Source: Deltaproteobacteria bacterium (GTDB lineage Bacteria > Desulfobacterota > BSN033 > UBA1163). From it: a DNA stretch of 32,509 nt. The stretch spans positions 1 through 32,509 of the forward strand of contig JAGXTA010000005.1 in NCBI GenBank assembly GCA_018333535.1. The letters are read 5' to 3'. Under the pieces are notes generated by a model. The model saw only the letters and a program-made list of their open reading frames with translations, was not told where the DNA came from and searched no databases. Within the stretch, counting starts at the first letter, position 1. Each line of letters begins with the position of its first letter. The position numbers were made by a program, and so were the translations under genes. Shown one piece after another: positions 7,972 to 15,620 of the stretch.

Positions 7972-8075
7972 ACCGATGGCCATCTACCAAATCCCATACA
8001 GTCCTCGCTGCCTTGCTTCGCATTAGTCGTTGTTGGGGACGGGTTCCTATTTCCTACCGACTCGTTAAATTTTAA
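7968..8075 (+). pseudogene. hicA: Truncated hicA toxin remnant
   Basis: Translation from the ATG overlapping the hicB stop begins MNRWPSTKSHTVLAALLRI, the characteristic HicA N-terminus. The next residues (SRCWGRVPIS...) diverge and the frame stops after 35 codons, against about 60-80 for a full HicA. The Gly-Ser-His active site block is absent in frame; another frame reads GSY at about 8040. A frameshift and deletion are the simplest reading. The toxin is therefore probably dead. Confidence 0.7.
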
Positions 8076-8100
8076 CTTTCAACGTCTAATTTTGCCCCTA

Positions 8101-8140
8101 TTGACTTTTCGTATGCTCACGTGCATAATTGTAATACAAT
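8101..8140 (+). promoter_or_regulatory. Promoter and probable operator of the RelBE-like pair
   Basis: TTGACT (8101-8106), a 17-bp spacer and CATAAT (8124-8129). Overlapping the -10 downstream side is an inverted repeat ATTGT-AAT-ACAAT (8128-8140), a good candidate for autoregulation by the ribbon-helix-helix antitoxin. A strong ribosome site AGGAGGTG follows at 8147-8154. Confidence 0.65.
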
Positions 8141-8158
8141 AGCATCAGGAGGTGCTCC

Positions 8159-8377
8159 ATGACTACAGCAATATCAATTAGACTTCCCCAACCCCTTGCG
8201 GATCAATTAGAAAACATAGCCAAAGAAACTGAAAGACCACGGTCGTTCATCATCCAAAAAGCTCTGGAGTCCTATATAGAAGACTACGCGGATCTCCAGG
8301 TGGCATTGGACCGACTCCATGATAAAACAGACCCGGTTATTTCAGGCAAAGATTTGAGGAAGTCCCTTGGCTTATAA
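8159..8377 (+). CDS. Ribbon-helix-helix antitoxin (CopG/RelB-like)
   Basis: 72 residues. The first half ISIRLPQPLADQLENIAKET followed by RPRSFIIQKALESYIEDY is a ribbon-helix-helix DNA-binding domain. The second half (ADLQVALDRLHDKTDPVISG) would wrap the toxin. The start follows AGGAGGTG by 4 nt. It overlaps the RelE-like toxin by 11 bp. Expected to repress its own promoter as a complex with the toxin. Confidence 0.85.
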   Translation: MTTAISIRLPQPLADQLENIAKETERPRSFIIQKALESYIEDYADLQVALDRLHDKTDPVISGKDLRKSLGL

Positions 8378-8627
8378 TATCGTTTACAAGAAGTCAGTCC
8401 GGCGAGATCTGAAGAAGCTTTCCAAGGCCGAATCTCAACGCGTTCTAAACCAAATTGAGGAAGAACTTTCAGAAAATGCTGATACCTATCCAGTTCTCAA
8501 GGGGCCGTTTGCAGGTTTGCGAAAATATCGTATCGGAGACTACAGGGTAATCTATGCCATTTTAGGAGATGATGTCCTTGTGCTCAGAATCGGTCACAGG
8601 AAAGAAGTCTATAAGAAAAAAATTTAA
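8367..8627 (+). CDS. RelE/ParE-family toxin
   Basis: 86 residues beginning at TTG 8367 inside the antitoxin gene, with GAGGAAG just upstream. Typical family features: KKSVRRDLKKLSKAES, LKGPFAGLRKYRIGDYRVIYAI and the end VLRIGHRKEVYKK. The conserved C-terminal His-Arg...Tyr fits a RelE-type mRNA interferase better than a gyrase-poisoning ParE, but I cannot exclude the latter. It looks intact. Confidence 0.87.
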   Translation: MAYNIVYKKSVRRDLKKLSKAESQRVLNQIEEELSENADTYPVLKGPFAGLRKYRIGDYRVIYAILGDDVLVLRIGHRKEVYKKKI

Positions 8628-8677
8628 CAAGTTGCTCAAGGGAAGCGCGGCATAAAACCACCTCACCCTTTTTCGGT

Positions 8678-9772
8678 TCAAAATCTTCTTTCCCTTAAAA
8701 TCTGCTGGTGCAATTCTTCGAAATCCTTTGGAGGGATTGCATCCGACTTTCTCACCAGTTTGACGGCTGAGGTGGGGCAGGGGACAGCACAGACCCCGCA
8801 GCCGATACACCATTCTTTATCCACAACCGGAAAATCGCCTTCCATTCGGATTACCTTGACGGGACAGATGTCAACGCATGCTCCGCATCCTGTGCACAGG
8901 TCCTGATCCGTCTCCCTGAGAAAGTAGGTGGCCATCAGAACATCCCTCGGAATCTTCTTTCTCCGGATCGTCCCCACGGACCAGCAACAACAGCCGCAGC
9001 AGTTGCAGGTATGTTTGATCCCTTCACGAGCATTGTCAACCATATGGACCAGGCCGGCTTCTTCGGATTTCCGGATAATATCAAGGGCCTCCTGTTTTGT
9101 GATCTCTTTTCCTATCCCTTGCTCAATCAGATATTCTGCGAGCTCGTCATACTTGATGCAGTTCTCAAGAGAGTGGTTACATTGCCTCTTCCCTAACAAC
9201 TGGGCGGTTGCCCGGCAGGGGCAGTTGACCAGAGCGATCTTGCGGACTTTCTTAATCAGTTCTTCCATCATCTCGAATGGGAATACGGCATGGCTTTCGG
9301 GTTCAAACGATGGAGTTGCAGGGACATAACGGAATGCCTTTGTCTCAGTCTCTCCGTAAGCTTTCCGGAGTTCCTCATTCTTGGCATATTTACTGATCAG
9401 TTCCGCCATCTTTTTTGCATTTGGAGTATCGACTCCCTGCCAGAAGAAGGTCTGGGGAAAGCCGTATCCAAATTGCTGAAGGGCATATCCCATCTCCCGG
9501 TTCTTCAACCGTTTCGAATAGAGGAGACCCCGCTGAGCCAGATTGGATAGGATCTGCTCCACTTGATCCTGCGGGATGCTCAGATGGGGTGTGATCTTTG
9601 ACACTGGGGCTGGCTCAAAAGGGATCGTTTTTGTGGGAATGGCCAAAGCCACCTCCGCCTCCTGAGGAGTGAAGTTTTCCCTGAGGATTTCAAGAAGCTC
9701 TTCCTTCTCGGGATAACCCATACCCAGGGAGGCAAGATGTTTTGCAAGTTTATGATAAATGGTTTCTCTCAT
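8678..9772 (-). CDS. Cysteine-rich 4Fe-4S ferredoxin-domain protein
   Basis: 364 residues. Residues about 60-105 look like a winged-helix segment. A cysteine cluster sits at 184-205 (NCPCRA...QCNHSLENC), then HTCNCCGCCCW (255-264) with six Cys in eight positions. Two classical 4Fe-4S motifs follow: CTGCGACVDICP (293-304) and CIGCGVCAVPCP (322-333). Likely an electron carrier or a subunit of a soluble oxidoreductase. The ATG follows GGGAGTG. No obvious catalytic partner is adjacent, although two small membrane protein genes lie upstream on the same strand beyond a terminator. Function not assigned. Confidence 0.75.
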   Translation of the reverse strand: MRETIYHKLAKHLASLGMGYPEKEELLEILRENFTPQEAEVALAIPTKTIPFEPAPVSKITPHLSIPQDQVEQILSNLAQRGLLYSKRLKNREMGYALQQFGYGFPQTFFWQGVDTPNAKKMAELISKYAKNEELRKAYGETETKAFRYVPATPSFEPESHAVFPFEMMEELIKKVRKIALVNCPCRATAQLLGKRQCNHSLENCIKYDELAEYLIEQGIGKEITKQEALDIIRKSEEAGLVHMVDNAREGIKHTCNCCGCCCWSVGTIRRKKIPRDVLMATYFLRETDQDLCTGCGACVDICPVKVIRMEGDFPVVDKEWCIGCGVCAVPCPTSAVKLVRKSDAIPPKDFEELHQQILRERRF

Positions 9773-9805
9773 AGAATCACTCCCTTATGATAAAGATCTA
9801 TTTGC

Positions 9806-9848
9806 AAAAAAAAGAGCAGGGACGTTATTATCCTGCTCTTTTTTTATA
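9806..9848 (-). terminator. Rho-independent terminator (bidirectional form)
   Basis: AGAGCAGG (9813-9820) and CCTGCTCT (9832-9839) form a stem with an 11-nt loop. An A-tract before and T-tract after allow termination in both directions. It lies just after the 73-residue membrane protein gene on the minus strand, and 30 bp upstream of the ferredoxin-domain gene. Confidence 0.85.
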
Positions 9849-9889
9849 TCGGGAGGAATAGTAAATTGTCAACCAGGATTCAAGACATT

Positions 9890-10111
9890 TCAATCTTGGC
9901 TGTATTTCTTTAAATGTTTAACGAGGATGATGAGCATTAAAGGGATGATTGCACCGACTACGGCAACCGCTCCTCCAACAACATAAATGCTTGGGCCTAT
10001 GTCTTCGACCGTCCGTACGACCTGCATCACGGCAATGGAAACCATGGCTGCCAGGATGCACATCAGGATAATGATACTTACGATGTTAGCGGCGCTTAAT
10101 TTGATATTCAT
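9890..10111 (-). CDS. Small two-helix membrane protein, unknown function
   Basis: 73 residues with two hydrophobic segments (about 8-31 and 39-63), joined by VVRTVEDIGPS, and a basic tail KHLKKYSQD. AAAGGAGGG lies before the ATG. I do not recognise a family. It follows the 93-residue protein gene by 99 bp and the pair ends at the terminator near 9830, suggesting a two-gene unit of small envelope proteins. Confidence 0.6.
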   Translation of the reverse strand: MNIKLSAANIVSIIILMCILAAMVSIAVMQVVRTVEDIGPSIYVVGGAVAVVGAIIPLMLIILVKHLKKYSQD

Positions 10112-10210
10112 GGCTCCCTCCTTTTATCGGATGATGACAGAAATGAAAGATTCATTTGTGTCTAATCTCATGGTCAGCCAGTCAACCAAAACTTAGAATT
10201 TCCCTTAGCC

Positions 10211-10492
10211 TTATTTCTTCACAACCACAGGCTCAAGCCCTGGAACCGTGACCTCTTCTTGGGTTGCTTTTTCCTTCTTTAAGGCCATGGTGACCGTGGT
10301 TCCGATGAAGCTGAAGAAGAGGATTGCAGCTGGAACCAGCTGGAGAAGAATGATCACCGCACCAATGGCCACAAAGACCCAGAGGGTGGCCCCCGCCTCT
10401 TTCAGCTCAACAGACCGGGCAAACGCTGGAGTGGCAAGAAGCGCCATCACTGCTCCCATCATCCCTGCTTTTAACATTTCTCTTTTTCTCAT
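10211..10492 (-). CDS. Small exported or membrane protein, unknown function
   Basis: 93 residues. An N-terminal signal-like segment (MLKAGMMGAVMALLATPAFA) ends with a plausible signal peptidase site. A second hydrophobic stretch (TLWVFVAIGAVIILLQLVPAAILFFSFIG) precedes a Lys/Glu/Val tail ending PVVVKK. GGGAGG lies upstream of the ATG. No family recognised. Probably cotranscribed with the following 73-residue gene. Confidence 0.6.
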   Translation of the reverse strand: MRKREMLKAGMMGAVMALLATPAFARSVELKEAGATLWVFVAIGAVIILLQLVPAAILFFSFIGTTVTMALKKEKATQEEVTVPGLEPVVVKK

Positions 10493-10853
10493 GATTTGTT
10501 CCTCCCTTTTTTTGATTTTATTAACTTCAACCTCTTATACTGCATTCTAAATGCCAACGTTAACATTTTTGACTTATATTTTTTAACAAATTGATTTTAT
10601 TAAGTTTTTTACTAAAGAAATGAAAGACAAAAAATTGGCCCCACCCATATCTGTATTTTTTAACTATACATAAAGCAGGGTTGGCTGCGGGATATTTTAT
10701 ATAACCAATTGAAACATAAATGAATTTAATGAATAAAATTAATATTCGCCTTTATTCTTTTTATATTCATTTGATATTTCTTCCCGGTATGAGACTTTAA
10801 GGTTAGCTTGAAAGGAGTTGCCAAAAGAGTCTGATTTAAATTTCTGAAAAGGG

Positions 10854-10883
10854 TTGACGGTTTGAAAGGATTGAATTTATAAT
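10854..10883 (+). promoter_or_regulatory. Putative promoter of nifU-nifS
   Basis: TTGACG (10854-10859), 18-bp spacer, TATAAT (10878-10883). It would give a leader of roughly 170 nt before the nifU ATG at 11062, containing the repeats and palindrome listed separately. Confidence 0.5.
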
Positions 10884-10917
10884 TAAAGAAATTTATGAAA
10901 GGTCGCTTCAATTTCTG

Positions 10918-11010
10918 ATTACACCGATTAGGATCTAATTACACAGATTAGAGTCCATTGAAATTAAATAAAAACCCGTGTAATCGGGTTTTGAAATCTG
11001 CGTAATCAGG
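10918..11010. repeat. Cluster of ATTACACAGATTAG-type repeats with a hairpin
   Basis: ATTACACCGATTAG (10918-10931) and ATTACACAGATTAG (10938-10951) are direct copies 20 bp apart. GTGTAATCGGG and CTGCGTAATCAGG follow in inverse orientation. The middle forms a hairpin AAAACCCG-TGTAAT-CGGGTTTT (10971-10992). Another copy of ATTACACAGATT is at 25220-25231. It looks like a short dispersed repeat family rather than a CRISPR. Confidence 0.5.
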
Positions 11011-11023
11011 GAGCGAAAATTAG

Positions 11024-11045
11024 TTTTTTAGAGCTCTCTAAAAAA
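11024..11045. promoter_or_regulatory. 22-bp palindrome next to the nifU ribosome site
   Basis: TTTTTTAGAG (11024-11033) and CTCTAAAAAA (11036-11045) are perfect inverted arms around a 2-bp centre. They end 16 bp before the nifU ATG, next to its ribosome site GGGGGA. It may be an operator or an mRNA structure affecting translation. No regulator gene is nearby. Confidence 0.4.
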
Positions 11046-11061
11046 ATCTTGGGGGATTTCT

Positions 11062-11904
11062 ATGTGGGACTATACGGAGAAGGTTAAAGATCACTTCTTG
11101 AATCCAAGAAATGTAGGAGAAATTGAGAATCCGGATGGAGCGGGTGAAGTGGGTTCGCTTGCCTGCGGGGATGCCCTGAGGCTCAGTTTCAAACTGGACG
11201 AACAGAAGAGAATCAAGGAGGCAAAGTTTAAGACCTTTGGTTGCGCCAGCGCCATTGCCTCATCCTCTGCCCTGACGGAGATGATCAAGGGAATGAGCCT
11301 TGAAGAAGCGGAGAAGGTGACCAATCAGGATATTGCCAATTTTCTTGGAGGACTTCCTGAAGAAAAGATGCACTGTTCGGTCATGGGAAGGGAGGCCCTT
11401 GAATCCGCCATAGCCAACTATCGCGGCCAGAAGGTAGTCAAAGAGGATTTTGAGATCGTCTGCAAATGTTTCGGCGTGACGGATCGGGAGATTATCAAGG
11501 CGATTCGGGAGAACGACCTCAAAACCGTGGAGCAGGTGACCTATTATACGAAGGCGGGCGGGGGATGTGCTCAATGCCATCCGAAGATTGAAGCCATCAT
11601 CGAAAAAGTGAGAAAGGAGATGGAGAAAGAAGGGCTGACCCCGAAGCCTGAGAAGAGGAAGCTGACGAACATTCAGAAGATCAAACTGATCGAGGAGACG
11701 CTGGGAAGGGAGATCGTTCCAGCGTTGAAAGCGGACGGGGGAGATATCGATCTGATCGATGTGGATGGGAGCAAGGTCTATGTCGCGCTGAGGGGGAAAT
11801 GCTCTTTCTGCCCCAGTTCGGAATTTACATTGAAACAGTATGTCGAATCGAAATTGAAGGAGTTCGTGAGCGATGATATCGTCGTGGAGGAGGTCAAACC
11901 GTGA
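11062..11904 (+). CDS. nifU: Three-domain Fe-S scaffold protein NifU
   Basis: NifU assembles iron-sulfur clusters from sulfur delivered by NifS and passes them to apoproteins. All three domains are present in 280 residues: IscU-like scaffold with Cys35, Cys61 and Cys105; a central BFD-like [2Fe-2S] domain with CKC (134-136) and CAQC (169-172); and a C-terminal Nfu domain with CSFC (247-250). The ATG follows GGGGGA by five bases. Its TGA overlaps the GTG start of nifS. In nitrogen fixers this form serves nitrogenase, but many anaerobes use it as the housekeeping system. No nitrogenase gene is in the window, so the general role is more likely. Confidence 0.95.
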   Translation: MWDYTEKVKDHFLNPRNVGEIENPDGAGEVGSLACGDALRLSFKLDEQKRIKEAKFKTFGCASAIASSSALTEMIKGMSLEEAEKVTNQDIANFLGGLPEEKMHCSVMGREALESAIANYRGQKVVKEDFEIVCKCFGVTDREIIKAIRENDLKTVEQVTYYTKAGGGCAQCHPKIEAIIEKVRKEMEKEGLTPKPEKRKLTNIQKIKLIEETLGREIVPALKADGGDIDLIDVDGSKVYVALRGKCSFCPSSEFTLKQYVESKLKEFVSDDIVVEEVKP

Positions 11905-13082
11905 GGACTGTTTATGTGGATAATAATGCGACAACCCGGGTAGCTCCAGAAGTGGTGGAGGCGATGCTGCCTTACTTCTCGGAGTTTTATGGAAACCCCT
12001 CCAGCATGCATTTCTTCGGAGGACAGGTTCAAAAGCAGGTGAATGAGGCGAGGGAGAAGGTCGCTGATTTTTTAGGAGCGGAGCCTTCGGAAATCGTCTT
12101 CACGAGCTGCGGAACCGAAAGCGATAATGCGGCCATCTTCGGGACTCTCGATTCTTATCCCGAAAAACGCCATTTCATCACCTCTCGCGTAGAACACCCT
12201 GCGGTGATGAATGTATCCTCCTATTTGAGCCGGAAGGGATACCGGACCACAGAGATCTCGGTGGATCGCGAGGGGCGGTTGGATCTCGATGAATTGAAGG
12301 AATCGATTACGGATCATACGGCGATTGTCTCCATCATGTATGCCAACAACGAGACCGGAGTGATTTTTCCCATCGAAGAGATCGGCCAGGTCGTGAAGTC
12401 AAGTGGAATCCCTTTTCATACCGATGCGGTCCAGGCTGCCGGGAAGATTCCCCTCAATATGAAGAAGGCGACGGTGGATCTGCTTTCCATCTCCGGCCAT
12501 AAACTCCATGCACCCAAAGGGGTCGGAGTCCTTTATGTGCGGAAAGGAACCAAATTTTCTCCTTTCATGATCGGCGGCCATCAGGAAAAAGGCAGAAGGG
12601 GAGGGACAGAGAACGTCCCCTATATCATCGGCCTTGGGAAAGCATGTGAGCTGGCGAAGAAACATCTCGAAGATGAAAATACGCGGGTCAGGGCATTGAG
12701 GGATTATCTCGAGGTAAAAATTTTAGAGAAGATACCGAATACATTGGTCAATGGAGACCGGAACAATCGCCTGCCCAATACCCTGAGCGTCAGTTTTGAA
12801 TATGTGGAGGGGGAATCGATCCTTCTGTTGCTTTCCGATTTGGGGATCTGCGCTTCATCAGGGTCCGCCTGCACCTCCGGTTCACTCGAACCTTCACATG
12901 TTCTCAGGGCGATGGGCGTCCCCTTTACAGCGGCCCACGGTTCCATCCGTTTCAGCCTTTCGATTTATAATACCAAAGAAGAGATGGACTATATCGTCGA
13001 ACATCTCCCGCCCATCATTCAGAGGTTGAGGGACATCTCCCCCTTCTGGAAAGACTATTTAAAAAGCCAGGGGAAGGGATAG
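11901..13082 (+). CDS. nifS: Cysteine desulfurase NifS
   Basis: A PLP enzyme that removes sulfur from cysteine as a persulfide for cluster assembly on NifU. It has 393 residues, normal length. The PLP lysine is Lys201 in SISGHKLH, His99 lies in SRVEHPAV, and the catalytic cysteine loop is SSGSACTSG (Cys324). The GTG start overlaps the nifU stop (GTGA), so expression is coupled. No terminator is visible in the first 200 bp after the stop. Confidence 0.95.
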   Translation: MRTVYVDNNATTRVAPEVVEAMLPYFSEFYGNPSSMHFFGGQVQKQVNEAREKVADFLGAEPSEIVFTSCGTESDNAAIFGTLDSYPEKRHFITSRVEHPAVMNVSSYLSRKGYRTTEISVDREGRLDLDELKESITDHTAIVSIMYANNETGVIFPIEEIGQVVKSSGIPFHTDAVQAAGKIPLNMKKATVDLLSISGHKLHAPKGVGVLYVRKGTKFSPFMIGGHQEKGRRGGTENVPYIIGLGKACELAKKHLEDENTRVRALRDYLEVKILEKIPNTLVNGDRNNRLPNTLSVSFEYVEGESILLLLSDLGICASSGSACTSGSLEPSHVLRAMGVPFTAAHGSIRFSLSIYNTKEEMDYIVEHLPPIIQRLRDISPFWKDYLKSQGKG

Positions 13083-13196
13083 GAATTCAGGGCAGGTACG
13101 ATTAGAAAACCTCCCAACTATTTCAATTGGAAGATCTCTTCAGGTCATTACCCCCGAACTTCAAAAGATAGTTTTTCAATCTTTCTTTGGTTTTCA

Positions 13197-13225
13197 TTGA
13201 CAAAAAGTAGTTGAATGTGTAGGAT
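13197..13225 (+). promoter_or_regulatory. Putative promoter of the DUF4160/DUF2442 pair
   Basis: TTGACA (13197-13202), 17-bp spacer, TAGGAT (13220-13225). It lies about 75 bp upstream of the first codons homologous to DUF4160. Confidence 0.5.
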
Positions 13226-13300
13226 TTTTTTTTATAAATCACCCCTTGCAGTTCAATAATCGTTAGGCTGAGAAAATATGTCATTTAGGTTAAGATACAT

Positions 13301-13537
13301 AGGCCAACTATCTTAAGAGTCGGGCCATATCGTTTTTTCTTTTATGCAGGGGATAAGGATGAACCTCTCCATATTCATGTTGAACGTGATGATAAGGTTG
13401 CCAAGTTTTGGCTTGACCCTGTCAGGCTGCAAAGGAGCGGAGGATTTGGCAGGACAGAGATCGCCAAAATCCACAAGATCATTGAACAAAATCGGACTAA
13501 ATTAATGGAGACATGGGATGAGTATTTCACCGATTGA
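13301..13537 (+). pseudogene. DUF4160 protein gene, start codon apparently lost
   Basis: The frame encodes RPTILRVGPYRFFFYAGDKD, then EPLHIHVERDD, KFWLDPVRLQRSGGF and ends WDEYFTD, a complete DUF4160 domain of 78 residues. The family usually begins MPT-[IV]-LR; here the first codon is AGG (13301), one base from ATG. The upstream frame is closed by TAG at 13286 and has no ATG, GTG or TTG. It overlaps the DUF2442 gene by 20 bp. It may be silent, or start at a rare codon such as ATA 13295 or ATC 13310. DUF4160/DUF2442 pairs recur in genomes and look like toxin-antitoxin pairs, but this role is inference. Confidence 0.6.
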
Positions 13538-13865
13538 AATTGAACTTCCAAGAGCTGAACACGCAAGGGTAACCAATGATACTTTAATTGTCGATCTAAG
13601 TGATGGGAGAACAATCTCGGTTCCTTTGGAATGGTTCCCACGCTTATTACATGCAACTCATGAGGAGCGAAGTCATTGGAGGCTAATAGGTAGAGGGCAT
13701 GGAATTCATTGGGAAGAGATTGATGAAGATATAAGCGTAGAAGGATTGTTGGCTGGTAGACCATCGGGGGAAAGCCAGCGTTCTTTCAAAAAATGGATAG
13801 AGCAACGGCAATCTTGCTTAAGGCGCTCAACTGGACGCGCAAAAACAGCGCGCCAGTCAGTTTAG
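13518..13865 (+). CDS. DUF2442 protein
   Basis: 115 residues. The DUF2442 core is clear: TLIVDLSDGRTISVPLEWFP, RLLHATHEERSHWRLIG and IHWEEIDEDISVEGLLAG. The normal family ends near this last motif; here about 35 more residues follow (SQRSFKKWIEQRQ then a basic tail). It overlaps the DUF4160 frame by 20 bp. DUF2442 proteins are small and often sit beside DUF4160 or other toxin-antitoxin genes. The molecular function is not known to me. Confidence 0.75.
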   Translation: MSISPIEIELPRAEHARVTNDTLIVDLSDGRTISVPLEWFPRLLHATHEERSHWRLIGRGHGIHWEEIDEDISVEGLLAGRPSGESQRSFKKWIEQRQSCLRRSTGRAKTARQSV

Positions 13866-14442
13866 TCATTAAACTTGATTTCAATTGTAAATCTCCAGAT
13901 CGTATAAAATGCCTTTTCTCATCTTTAGAGGTGAAAGTCACCGAGGAGGTTCATCAAATCCTAGTTTTAAACCTAGAGTTTTTGCTTCCATGCCATACAG
14001 TTAAGGAGCTCCTGACATAACCCGCCCCCACCTCTTCCGATAATAGCCGCCCAAGACAATTCAGCAGTGTCTCTTTTTCTTCCTGAAGTTTTTACTTCCC
14101 AAAAACCAAGGAAACGTGTATATTACACCCGTAAATCAAAGCATTCCTGAAGTTCTCAAATTTTTGAATTTTTAGGTTCCCTATTTGGTTCCGGCTATGC
14201 CGGGTTAGGAATTGGAGCAAGTAAGTACAAGTTGCCAGGGGATTCATAAAATCCCAGTAGTAAAACCTTGGGGTTCTTCCCTCTTTGCCCTACAATTAAC
14301 GTGGTGATCTAAGGTCTCTTATTTTCATGACACTTATTCTCATGAAAATGGGGAACGGGAATATTGATTAAAACCCTGGATTCCCCTGCATCAGGTGCGG
14401 GGCAGGCTAAACCAAGTCTGGAATGATAAAAGAGAGGGTGAG
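13866..14442. other. 577-bp intergenic region with one inverted repeat
   Basis: No supported gene was seen. A perfect 10-bp inverted repeat, ATTTTCATGA/TCATGAAAAT with a 9-bp loop, occupies 14321-14349, about 95 bp before the SDR gene start. A small hairpin CCGG-CTATG-CCGG lies near 14193. The remainder is mid-to-low GC with stops in all frames. Confidence 0.5.
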
Positions 14443-15477
14443 ATGGAGATTCGTGGACTCACTGCGCTGGTGACGGGTGGCTCTGGTTTTATCGGAGGGC
14501 GTCTGGCGGAGCGGCTGGCTACTGAAGAGGGAGTGTGTGTCCGCGCCATGGTTCGAAATCTGAAAAAAGCGGAGCAACTGCGGAAATTTCCGCTGGAGAT
14601 TGTTCAAGCAGATCTGCTTGATTTGGATTCGTTACGTGATGCGGTCAATGGATGCGATCTTGTATTTCATTGTGCCGCTCTGGTCCGGGAGACCGGAGAC
14701 CGGAATGCATTCTTTCGAACCAATGTTGAGGGCACGGAAAACATTCTCAAAGCCTCGAGCGAAGCCGGAGTCAAAAAATTCATCCACTTCAGCAGTGTGG
14801 CCGTGTATGGAATGAATCCGCCAGAGCGAACGGATGAAACCACAGCCTCCCAACCGTGCGGGAATCTCTATTGCGACACAAAAATTGCCGCGGAGAAGGC
14901 CGTGTGGGCCGCTCATCAGGAGGGAAGGCTTCCCGCTGTCGTGATTCAACCTGCCAATGTGTATGGGCCGCATTCCAACCCGTGGACCATTCGTCCCATC
15001 AAGCTGATCAATTCAGGCCAGATGATCCTCATCAATGGGGGGACGGGCCTCTGCAACTATGTCTATATCGATAATCTCATTGATGCGACACTGGTCGCAA
15101 CCAAACGCGATCCATCCGTAGGACAGGCCTATTTGGTCAGCGATGGGAATGTCGTGATGTGGAAGGAATTCTTCGGATGCTACGCTCGGATGGCTGGAAA
15201 GCCGAACCTCCGATCTGTTCCTGAGTGGCTTGGGAGAACCATTGCCCTCGGGATGGAGATCGGTTCGAAATTTTCTAGCAAACCTCCCAAAATCTCACGC
15301 GAAGCCATCCGATACCTGACCCGGCAATCGCGCTTCAGCATCGAAAAAGCGAAGCGCGAACTGGGTTATCAACCACGTTTTTCTCTCGAAGAGGGAATGA
15401 GACTGACCGAACAGTGGTTAAGAGAGGCGGGGTATCTTCCTAAACCAGACCAAAGAAACCAACCTTATGGATTCTAA
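14443..15477 (+). CDS. NAD-dependent epimerase/dehydratase (extended SDR)
   Basis: An extended short-chain dehydrogenase of about 344 residues. The nucleotide-binding motif is TGGSGFIGGRL near the N-terminus, with FHCAALV as the NAG/CAA region, FSSVAVYG before the active site, and YCDTK as the catalytic YxxxK. PANVYGPHSNPW and FSIEKAKRELGYQPRFSLEEGM are typical of sterol/nucleoside-sugar type epimerases. I chose the ATG at 14443 because AGAGAGGGTGAG precedes it and the Rossmann fold follows directly; the frame extends to 14395. The substrate may be a nucleotide sugar or a sterol/hopanoid-like compound; it cannot be read from context. Confidence 0.85.
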   Translation: MEIRGLTALVTGGSGFIGGRLAERLATEEGVCVRAMVRNLKKAEQLRKFPLEIVQADLLDLDSLRDAVNGCDLVFHCAALVRETGDRNAFFRTNVEGTENILKASSEAGVKKFIHFSSVAVYGMNPPERTDETTASQPCGNLYCDTKIAAEKAVWAAHQEGRLPAVVIQPANVYGPHSNPWTIRPIKLINSGQMILINGGTGLCNYVYIDNLIDATLVATKRDPSVGQAYLVSDGNVVMWKEFFGCYARMAGKPNLRSVPEWLGRTIALGMEIGSKFSSKPPKISREAIRYLTRQSRFSIEKAKRELGYQPRFSLEEGMRLTEQWLREAGYLPKPDQRNQPYGF

Positions 15478-15620
15478 AGCCAGTCATTTTTCGTATTCTT
15501 GAATTTATTTCTTCTTCGGTTGGCTACGGTGAGAGAGGCACAAGGTTTGCAGGTCGGCCTCCATGCCACCCTGATCTTCGAGATCGAACGGATTTCGGTC
15601 CAGGAGAAGAAGCGAGTTTC

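Larger units (their letters stand above)
10493..11061. other. AT-rich intergenic region upstream of nifU
   Basis: No convincing gene was seen in this 569-bp stretch. A 61-codon frame on the minus strand at 10726-10911 is of low-complexity Phe/Lys/Asn composition with no ribosome site and was not accepted. The right part holds a promoter (10854-10883), short repeats based on ATTACACAGATTAG, and a palindrome next to the nifU ribosome site. Confidence 0.6.

Noticed and set aside
10726-10911. 61-codon frame on the minus strand in the nifU leader region
   Set aside because: AT-rich low-complexity translation and no ribosome site.
10918-11010. CRISPR array
   Set aside because: Repeats are degenerate, of both orientations and only four units, with no regular spacers and no cas genes nearby.
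11260-11934. 224-codon frame on the minus strand opposite nifU
   Set aside because: Shadow of nifU; His/Leu/Phe/Arg-rich composition typical of antisense frames.
13250-13268. Second attC-like core CGTTAGGC near the DUF4160 gene
   Set aside because: No partner core at a suitable distance; a seven-base match is expected by chance.
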